Of a stretch of DNA of 64,000 nt, positions 56,812 through 64,000 are shown one piece after another. A program made the translations under genes and the position numbers. Under the pieces are notes generated by a model. It did not search any database. It was not told where the DNA came from and was given only the letters and a program-made list of their open reading frames with translations. Position 1 is the stretch's first letter, and the number at the start of each line of letters is the position of its first letter. Origin of the DNA: Tupaia tana (Eukaryota > Chordata > Mammalia > Scandentia > Tupaiidae); the NCBI GenBank assembly GCA_026018925.1, contig JAKSZU010000006.1, positions 191,777,449 to 191,841,448 of the forward strand. The letters run 5' to 3'.

Positions 56812-57256
56812 AGATACGTGGTGAAGGACCAGAGATAAAACTTACATGACTCTGCAGTCTTATAACCTATGTATATAAATATCCAATTGCATCTTATTTA
56901 TGTATATTTTGCTAATGTTGAATTTTATTATTTACTTTTTCATTTTATGAACCCACATAAAACTCCTAAAATAAAGTCTAAAACAAGCTGAAGAATAAGA
57001 AAATAAAAAAATACAGTAAATAAATAAATGATTTTTAAAATATGCCAATGAAATTTATAATTAAAAACATTTTATTTTTATAGGGTGAGAAAACAGAAAT
57101 ACTACAGTCAGAACTTATTTGTGGTATAAACTATAAGCCAAATATCCAGAAGGATATATGCAGCCTTAGGATTGCTATCCTTTCAGACCACAGACTGTGA
57201 AAGTAACTTATGAATGCAATCTATGCCAGATTTTATAGTCTTTGTGTGTGGATATA

Positions 57257-57293
<37 letters not shown>

Positions 57294-58595
57294 TATGAAT
57301 ACTTAAGACTTTTTGAAGCTGAAGTCATTGTTCCTGAGTAAAGGATAATTATGCTCTTACATAGTTTTTAATAATTTATTTCCCAATAATATTTATTATG
57401 TGTTTCCTTCTTTTACTAGTGATACATCTCATCTAGAAGAAATTTTGAGTAATACTCTAAGGTATACATACTTTTAGATAAAATTCAAAACGCTTTTTTT
57501 TAAATGTAAAGATCTTCATAGTAGACTCGGTTCTAATCAATATCTCCCTGCAATGCCTTCCTTTAACTAGAACTGTCTCCAGAGTAAATTAATTTTACAT
57601 ATTTCCATGAATAGCTATTACATTCATCATTGTATTTGAAGATACTCAGGCAATGATATTAGATTATATCTCAATATTAAAATCAATTTACTCGGGGGTG
57701 AGATATCAATTTAACTCAAGTGAAATCATAAAGAGACATGTGGGAGTTTTCTAAATAAGTTTTTATAATAGTTAATTGACAAAAATTGCTTTACTGAGTT
57801 GGAATTATTTGCATATTAATTTCTAATTCCAGTTCACCTTACAGTTTCTTATGCAGCTTGAGTAATAGGATAAATACTTTTCTATTAATTAATGTTATAT
57901 CTTTCATTTAAAGAACATTTGGTTGCCTTTCCAATGCCTAAAATACTAATTTATTAGAACACAACCAACATTTTGTTAATTTTGCACCTATTTTCCAAAG
58001 AATAAAAAACTTTGAAAAAATTTTGTTTGAGAGACTATTTTCTCTCCTATCTGGATAAGGCAGTGTATAAAAGAAAAAAAAATTGTTACCATAAAAAACA
58101 AGTTCTTCCTGGACTGCCTGTTTAGATCTATCACAAACTTTAATGGGTAAGTAACTGTCTCTTTGAACTGCATTTCTGGCCAGCTCCATCTGCTTTCATT
58201 TTCCAAACAGCCTGGTGAAGCAACAGAGATAAGCAGGTAATAAAATATTTGACTGAATCATTACCTCTAGGGTACTACCAAAATAAAAGGCAACATGGTG
58301 ATATTTAACACTAGAGATTACAATCTAGCATTGTTCATTTTCAAGAGTTGAAGTTTCAGCATTCTCTACCAAAATAGGGGAATTAATTAACATACCTTGA
58401 TAAGAGATGTGCTTTAGACATTATAATGTAAATAATAAAACAGAAATTGTCAGAATATTTAGTTAAAATTATGAATTCAAAGACACAGTACAGGAAATAA
58501 CAATATGGTTAAGGAGTATAAATACCTACAAGTGTTGACAAACAATAATATGCTTCAAACTCAAATAATCATATAAACTAGGAAAATAGCAACTG
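56812..58595. other. Unassigned AT-rich DNA with (GT)n
   Basis: GT microsatellite at 57257-57287. About 1.8 kb otherwise unrecognised, with no SINE copies. Confidence 0.45.
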
Positions 58596-58599
58596 CTTT

Positions 58600-58864
58600 T
58601 TTCTTTTTTTTAAAGGAGATTTTTTGTTATAGGATGTGTGTGCACTCACTAGAGAGATAGAGACAGAAAATAAGAAATCACCCCCCACCCCCGGGTGGAA
58701 GGGGGATGGCTACACTGCAATCGCTTCTCATCCATTCTCCTCTTAGGATTTTGGGCACACACATACATTTGCCTGGTGTGTTTTAAACCACTGGGTCTGG
58801 GACTCAACTGTGGTAGACTACGTGGGAATTCAGCAACATAACCATTACACCATCTGCTGGTCCC
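58600..58864 (-). mobile_element. Class B tRNA-SINE
   Basis: 'gagattttttgttataggat', 'caccccccacccccgggtgg' variant palindrome, head ending 'catctgctggtccc'. Confidence 0.93.
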
Positions 58865-59109
58865 AAAATCAACTGTATTAGGTAGGCAAAAATCACAGGC
58901 CCTTGTGTAATTACTTGGTACAAGTATGGAGCATTTCAAATAATGAACCATTTCCTGAGAATTTATTTGGTTTAATATATGAAATTCATAGTATGGTATA
59001 ATTTTTGCACAAATTAATGGCATTTTGTTTTGTTTTGTTTTGTTGCTGTGTCCATGCTTCTTTTGCACTGTGATCTGCAGCTTCAACCTACAAGAGTAAA
59101 ACTGATGCA

Positions 59110-59485
59110 TCATTTGTTAAATCTGGGATGGCCTGGTAACTTCTTTTGACCAGTAGAATGAGGCAAGAAGACTTGCTTGTTATTAGTCTCTTCTACGTAA
59201 TATTGCCAAGCCTCCACATGAATAGTCCCAACCTAGCGTGAGGATGATAAAAGATAGTTGGCCCAGTTACTTATGTTGTCTCAGCAAACAGCCAGCCAAA
59301 TGCCAGGCATGTAAGTAAAGCTAGATTAGACAGTCATTTTCCTCATCCTGCCATAAGAGAACCTGAGATTTGCCAAGCCTGGTCTAGACTGGCAGAGCCA
59401 CACACTGGACCCACAGACTCATGAATTATATTAATGATTGTTGTCTTAAGCCCTGGAAAACTAGAGCCCATAATTTGGCATCCTG
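59110..59485 (+). mobile_element. MLT1-type LTR
   Basis: 'gatggcctggtaacttcttt tgaccagtagaatgagg', 'ccagccaaatgccagg', 'ggacccacagactcatgaat', 'gattgttgtcttaagccctg' in forward MLT1 order. Confidence 0.8.
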
Positions 59486-59487
59486 TT

Positions 59488-59672
59488 TTTTTAAATGAAC
59501 TTTTATTAAAACACAGCAGGACTCATTTGTTAATATACTGTTTATATCTACTTTTATGCAACAATAGTAAATTCATCTAGTTGCAACAGAGACCTTATGA
59601 TCTGCAAAGACAAAAATAGTTACCATCTGGTTATTTACGGAAAAGTTTGCTGATTCCTATTTTAAACCATTA
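59488..59672 (-). mobile_element. hAT-Charlie-like DNA transposon fossil
   Basis: 'aacttttattaaaacacagc', 'aacagagaccttatgatctg', 'tagttaccatctggttattt', 'gaaaagtttgctgattccta' match a common non-autonomous MER element of the hAT group, reversed. Subfamily uncertain. Confidence 0.7.
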
Positions 59673-59809
59673 CATTTCAAGGTAGATTGTCACCCAAGAA
59701 AAGGTGAAGGTATAATGTAGCAAAATATTTTTAGTAATGTTTTCATTAAATGTAGGATCACACTACATTGTTATTCTGATTTAAAATAATTTCAAGACCT
59801 TCTATTTTT

Positions 59810-60335
59810 TATAAGTTAATTATTTACTATCTAATATAAGCCAGTGCTGGACTAAGTCATGGTGATACAGCAGAAATAGTCATGGCTTTCATGTAGCTTA
59901 TAGCTAGAATGTAGAGGCACATTGAATACACACACACATATACACACATCACATAGAGATACACATATACATATACACATGTATACATACATAACTTGAA
60001 CCATGTGCAATCACCGTTTTTGTGGGAAAAATGTTAATTATTTCATATATTGATAAATAATGTGATACCCAATCATAGTAAGTGTAAATGAAATGGGATA
60101 GGGAGAAATAGGCAGATAACAGAATGCTATTATTTGAACAAATTTGTAAAGGCAATAAAAGTAGTAAACTTTGTACATATCTAAGAAAAGACAATGTCAA
60201 GAAGAAATGACAAGTGCTGTGACCTTTAGGTGGGAAGTAATTTAATCTGACCAAAAGTAAGGCAGAGGGTAGACAGAAGCTGATGAGAGCAGAGAGAAAT
60301 GAGTGGGAAACAGACTGCAGAGTTGTACTGACCAT
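59810..60335 (-). mobile_element. L2 fragment, reversed
   Basis: 'tatctaatataagccagtgc tggactaagtcatggtgata cagcagaaat' is a reversed L2 3' end. A TACACA/CATA-rich tract (59925-59992) interrupts it. 'aggcagagggtagacagaag' continues in L2-like style. Confidence 0.5.
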
Positions 60336-60370
60336 GCTGGCCAATACATTAACCAAAACTGAGCATTTCA

Positions 60371-60624
60371 GGGACCAGCAGCTGGTGTAATGGCTATGTC
60401 GTTGGACTTCCATGTAGTTGACCATGGTTTGAGTCCTGTACCCGGTGGCTTAAACTCACACTGGGCGTGTGTGTGTGCATGGCGTGCCCAAGATTCTGAG
60501 AGGAGAATGGAGGAGAAGGGATTGTGACGTGACCATCTCCCCTGGGGGGTGATTTCTCACATTCTATTTCTCTCTCTCTCTCTGTCTTTCTGGCGAGCAC
60601 ATGCGTCCTATAGCAAAAACCTCT

Positions 60625-60659
<35 letters not shown>
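60371..60659 (+). mobile_element. Class B tRNA-SINE with TSD
   Basis: Near-consensus, about 35-A tail. Target duplication 'aactgagcatttca' (60357-60370) and 'aacctgagtatttca' (60660-60674). Confidence 0.96.
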
Positions 60660-60666
<7 letters not shown>

Positions 60667-60890
60667 GTATTTCAAATATAGCTAATTTAATAGGACATGT
60701 TTTGGAGACCTAAAATACACATCAAAAGTGGAAGAATTAGTTTGAAAATATGTTACATATCTTAATGATTTTTATACTTACGGCATGTTGAAATGATCAC
60801 TTTTCTATATAATGAGTTAAATACATTAAAATCAATTTCACCCTTTCCTTTTTATTTTCTTCATTGATTTATTTACTTTATTATTTTCCT

Positions 60891-61163
60891 TTTTTTTTTT
60901 TTTTTTTTTTTTGGAGAGATTTTTGCTATAGGGCACGTGCGCTCGCCAGACAGACAGAGAGAGACAGAGAGATAGAAAGCAGGAAATCACCCCCCAGGGG
61001 GGATGGCCACGCCGCAATCCCTTCTCCTCCATTCTCCTCTCGGGATTTTGGGCACGCACGCACACGCGCCCGGCGTGAGTTTAAGCTGCCGGGTCTGGGA
61101 CTCGAACCGCGGTCGACTACGTGGGAGTCCAGCGACATAGCCATTACACTAACTGCTGGTCCC
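60891..61163 (-). mobile_element. Class B tRNA-SINE, young, exact TSD
   Basis: CpG-rich intact copy, 22-T tail. 'ttattttccttttt' is identical at 60881-60894 and 61164-61177. It landed in the tail of the older SINE to its right. Confidence 0.98.
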
Positions 61164-61177
61164 TTATTTTCCTTTTT

Positions 61178-61393
61178 GAAGAGAGTTTTGCTATAGGGCG
61201 CATGTGCTCTCTGAAGAAATAGAGAGACAGAGAGACAGAAAGTGAAAAATCACCCCCTGGAGGGGATGGCCACGCCTCAATCCCTTCTGCTCCATTCTCT
61301 TCTCAGAATTTTAGGCATGCATGCATGTGCTTACAGCCTAAGTTTTATGCCACCAGGTCTGGGACTCTAATTGCAGTCGACTACATGGTTCCT
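61178..61393 (-). mobile_element. Class B tRNA-SINE, head deleted
   Basis: 'agagagttttgctatagggc' through the body to 'gcagtcgactacatgg', then directly 'ttcc'. About 37 bp of the head are missing. Confidence 0.9.
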
Positions 61394-61544
61394 TCTTTTT
61401 ATTTATGGTTAAATGTGGCAATCAGAACATGTAAAACTACATTGAAATGAGAATTACAGAAGCAAAAAGTTGTTTCAGAAAATTTCATTAATTTGGCCAA
61501 GATGGCAATTTAACACAGAATGGAGAGAAAAAAAAATAGAAGTT

Positions 61545-61706
61545 GGGGTCGGCAGGTGGCATGGTGGTTAAGGGCACTGGACTCCCACATGACTGACTGC
61601 GGTTCCAGTGCCAGACCTGGCAGCTTGCTTTCTCACTTTCTCTCTGTCCTGCTCTGGTCAAATGAAAATAACGAAATGAATAAAGATAAATAAAATAATT
61701 CTAAAA
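61545..61706 (+). mobile_element. Class A tRNA-SINE
   Basis: 'ggggtcggcaggtggcatgg' head, 'cttgctttctcactttctct', 'ctggtcaaatgaaaataacg' tail. Flanked by 'aaaaaatagaagt' (about 61531) and 'aaaaaatagaggc' (about 61705). Confidence 0.94.
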
Positions 61707-61919
61707 AAAATAGAGGCAGTGAGCAGTGGTCAGATTTTCAGCATATTTTGAAGATAGAATCAATGTTATTTGTTGGCATATTCAATATACTTGCTGGGTA
61801 CAAAAGGGAGTCAAGAATGAATAGGAGGCAATAATGACAATGAAGAGGACAAAAAGAAGAGCACGTCTGATGTAAGAAGGATCAATTCAAAATATGGTAA
61901 GGATAAAAATGTGGACTAA

Positions 61920-62100
61920 GAGACCAGCAGGTGGTATAATGGTTAAGGGCGCTAGACTCACATGGTCAACCGCAGTTCGAGTTCAGGGCCAGGTTGCTTA
62001 CTTTCTCACTTTCTCTCTTTCTCGCTCACTCACTCCATCCCTCTCTGGTCAAATTAAAAAATAAATAAATAAATAAAGTTAAATAAAATGAATCTTATAA
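61920..62100 (+). mobile_element. Class A tRNA-SINE with exact TSD
   Basis: 'gagaccagcaggtggtataa' head, B box 'agttcgagtt', 'ctctggtcaaattaaaaaat' then (AAAT)n. 'aaaatgtggactaa' is identical at 61906-61919 and 62101-62114. Confidence 0.96.
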
Positions 62101-62135
62101 AAAATGTGGACTAAAACTACAAATTTTGTTAAATA

Positions 62136-62398
62136 AGGACCAGTAGGTGGTGTAATAGTTATGTCACGGAACTTCCACATGGTTGCTGCAGTTTGAGTGT
62201 TGGACCTGTTGGCTTGAAACTCACACCAGGCATGTGTACATGTGTGCCCCCAATCCCTAGAGAATGGAGGAGAAGGGGTGGCTACATGGTCACCTCTTCC
62301 CCCACCCCCGCAGGAGGTGATTTCTCACTTTCTCTCTGTCGCTGTCTTTCCCGTAAGTGCACATGCCATATAGCAAAACTCTCTCTCTAAAAAAAGTT
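62136..62398 (+). mobile_element. Class B tRNA-SINE
   Basis: 'aggaccagtaggtggtgtaa' head, 'cttcccccacccccgcagga' altered palindrome, 'catgccatatagcaaaactc' end. Confidence 0.92.
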
Positions 62399-62551
62399 TT
62401 GTGTTTTTTTTTTTTTTTTTTTTGGTGAATAAATTTAGATTTTAGAAATAGGATCCAGGTTAGGGATTTTACTTCATGACTCATCAGTGCTTAGGTTGAA
62501 GGTAAAGCAATCTGAAAAGTTAATTTAAATAAAAGAGAAGAGGTAATCATT

Positions 62552-62912
62552 AATCTGTTATTCTGTTACTAACAGAAATACCTGAGGCTATGTGATTTAT
62601 AAAGAATAGAGGTTTACCTGACTCATGATGCTTTTGGCTGGAAAGTCTAAAGGTGCAAAACTGGCCTCAGACTGGCATCAGGCTGGCATCAGATTGGCTA
62701 CAACGTGGATATAGAAATGGAAAAGATGGCGCATCTGCTCAGAGAAACCACGGTCCATGTTCCATGTCAATGTCTCTCTTCTCATTTCTCCTCTTTATAA
62801 ACCCACTAGCACTCACTAATCGAGGCCCTCACCCTAATCTCCTCCCAAAAGCTCCACTCTTCAATACAATAATTAAATTAAACTTTGCCCTCTTGAAAAC
62901 ATTACGATAGCT
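62552..62912 (-). mobile_element. MST/THE1-like MaLR LTR
   Basis: 'acagaaatacctgaggctat', 'gtgatttataaagaatagag gttta', 'cgaggccctcaccctaatct', 'cctcccaaaagctccactct', 'ttgaaaacattacgatag' in reversed order. A short tandem 'tcagactggca/tcaggctggca' lies at 62666-62690. Confidence 0.75.
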
Positions 62913-63264
62913 TAGCATACAGATTTTCTGGGGGTATCTTTAAGCTAAGCAGAAAGGAAGATCTCCAGGGCAATCTTAGCATCTGGAGGTCAAAGAAGTG
63001 AGGAAACACCAGCAAATAGGATTGAGAACAGCCTAGGAGGAAAGAGGAAAAATAGAAGTTAGTGAGAATCAAGTAAGAAATGTGTTTCAAAGAATTGGAA
63101 GAGATATTTTCTTCAAATATTTCAGACAATATATGGGTTATATGCAATGATTTTGGTAAAAAGAGCTTTGGTGGAGTGTGAGATAAAGAATGCTATAAAT
63201 AGAGAAAGAGAAGAAGAAAGGAGAGCATGAACATCGATCACTCTATTCAGGAATTTTAAAAATT

Positions 63265-64000
63265 ATAGACTTTAGTTTTTTAGAAAAGATTTTATTTATA
63301 GAAAAAAATGAGCAGGAAGTACAATGTTTCCGTATTACCATCTCAAACCCCAATCACTACTCTCTTTCCACAATTTCTCAATTATTAACATCTTGCATTA
63401 GTATAGAATGTATACTAGCACTGATGAGTTAATATTTATACTTTATTAACTAAAGTTCACACTTTACATTAGGGTTCACTCTATGTTATACTTTCTATGA
63501 GTTACTTTCGGTTTTGTTCTATTTATTTGTTTGGTTTTTGTTTTTGCTATAGGGTGCATATACTCACCAGAAAGAAAGTGAGAAATTACCCCCTGGGTGA
63601 TGGCCATACTGCAATCCCTTCTCTTCTATTCTTTTCTTGAGACTGGCACACACACTAACATTCCCTGACAGTTTTCCAAGCCACTGGGTCCAGGTTTCAA
63701 ACTTTCAGTTGGCCATCTGGGATTCAACAGCCTTAACCATCATATTTTCACCTGGCCTTCTGTGGGTTTTGATAAAACTATAATAATCTGTACCCACTAT
63801 AGCAACATAATACAGAATAGTTTTGGTGCCATTAAAATACCATGTTCTGTCTAGCTGATTCCTTCTGCTGATCCTCTGAAAAAAATCACGGATTATTTTT
63901 CTACTGTGTTCACAGTTTTGCCTTTTCAGTAATGTCATAGAGTTGGAATCATATACTATATATGCTTCTTCAGATAGGTTTCTTTCACTTAGCATTTAAG
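63265..64000 (-). mobile_element. Old L1 (L1M-like), split by a SINE, runs off the edge
   Basis: 'cattagtatagaatgtatac', 'taaagttcacactttacatt agggttcactct', and after the SINE 'tctgtgggttttgataaaac', 'ccttttcagtaatgtcatag', 'tctttcacttagcatttaag'. Continues past base 64000. Confidence 0.75.
63527..63757 (-). mobile_element. Class B tRNA-SINE in L1M
   Basis: 'gtttttgctatagggtgcat', shortened CT region ('agaaagaaagtgagaaatta'), head complement 'gccatctgggattcaacagc'. It separates 'tctatgagttac' from 'tctgtgggttttg' of the L1. Confidence 0.9.

Overview
This window reads as intergenic or intronic DNA from a placental mammal. It is AT-rich and CpG-poor and packed with nested retroelements. I find no intact protein-coding gene, no conventional tRNA or rRNA gene and no CRISPR array. 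The long open frames fall inside repeats or low-complexity DNA. The eutherian signature is L2, MIR, L1, MaLR/ERVL-type LTRs, a hAT-like fossil and a mariner fossil. No Alu, B1, rabbit C, carnivore CAN or ruminant Bov SINE was seen, so primates, rodents, rabbits, carnivores and ruminants are unlikely. The species is not determined.

The dominant component is a lineage-specific set of tRNA-derived SINEs, with more than 60 copies on both strands. I use three working names. Class A is short: a tRNA-like head (A box close to TGGCATAATGG, B box close to GGTTCGAGTCC), a CT-rich tract, then GGTCAAAT and an A/T-rich tail. Class B is long, about 260 bp: the same head, an extra GC-rich body of roughly 120 bp containing a C-run/G-run palindrome, a CT tract, then CCCTATAGCAAAAACCTCTC and a poly(A) tail. 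Class C is an older, diverged tRNA-derived family with four copies. Several class B copies keep many CpGs and have clean target-site duplications, so class B was active recently.

Layout. 0.6-6 kb: an L2 fragment, L1 pieces, an MLT1-type LTR and two hairpins. 6-16 kb: scattered SINEs and an inverted (twin-primed) L1 at 9.1-9.7 kb. 16.5-17.1 kb: a mariner transposase fossil. 17.8-24.4 kb: two MaLR-type LTRs split by SINEs, and a 5'-truncated L1. 24.7-37 kb: a dense class B cluster and a SINE/mRNA-like chimera at 30.3 kb. 38-48 kb: LTRs, a 1.7 kb L1M split by two SINEs, and class B and C copies. 48-54 kb: mostly unassigned AT-rich DNA. 54-57 kb: an inverted L1 carrying a truncated SINE and a processed HMGN1 pseudogene. 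58-64 kb: an MLT1 LTR, a hAT-like fossil, SINE-in-SINE insertions, an MST/THE1-like LTR and an L1M running off the edge.

No genes act together here. The biological content is a record of nested retrotransposition. I found no evidence for a new multi-gene system. The most unusual items are the SINE family structure, the SINE/mRNA chimera, the two L1 inversions and the HMGN1 retrocopy. Family names come from remembered consensus features and were not checked against a database.
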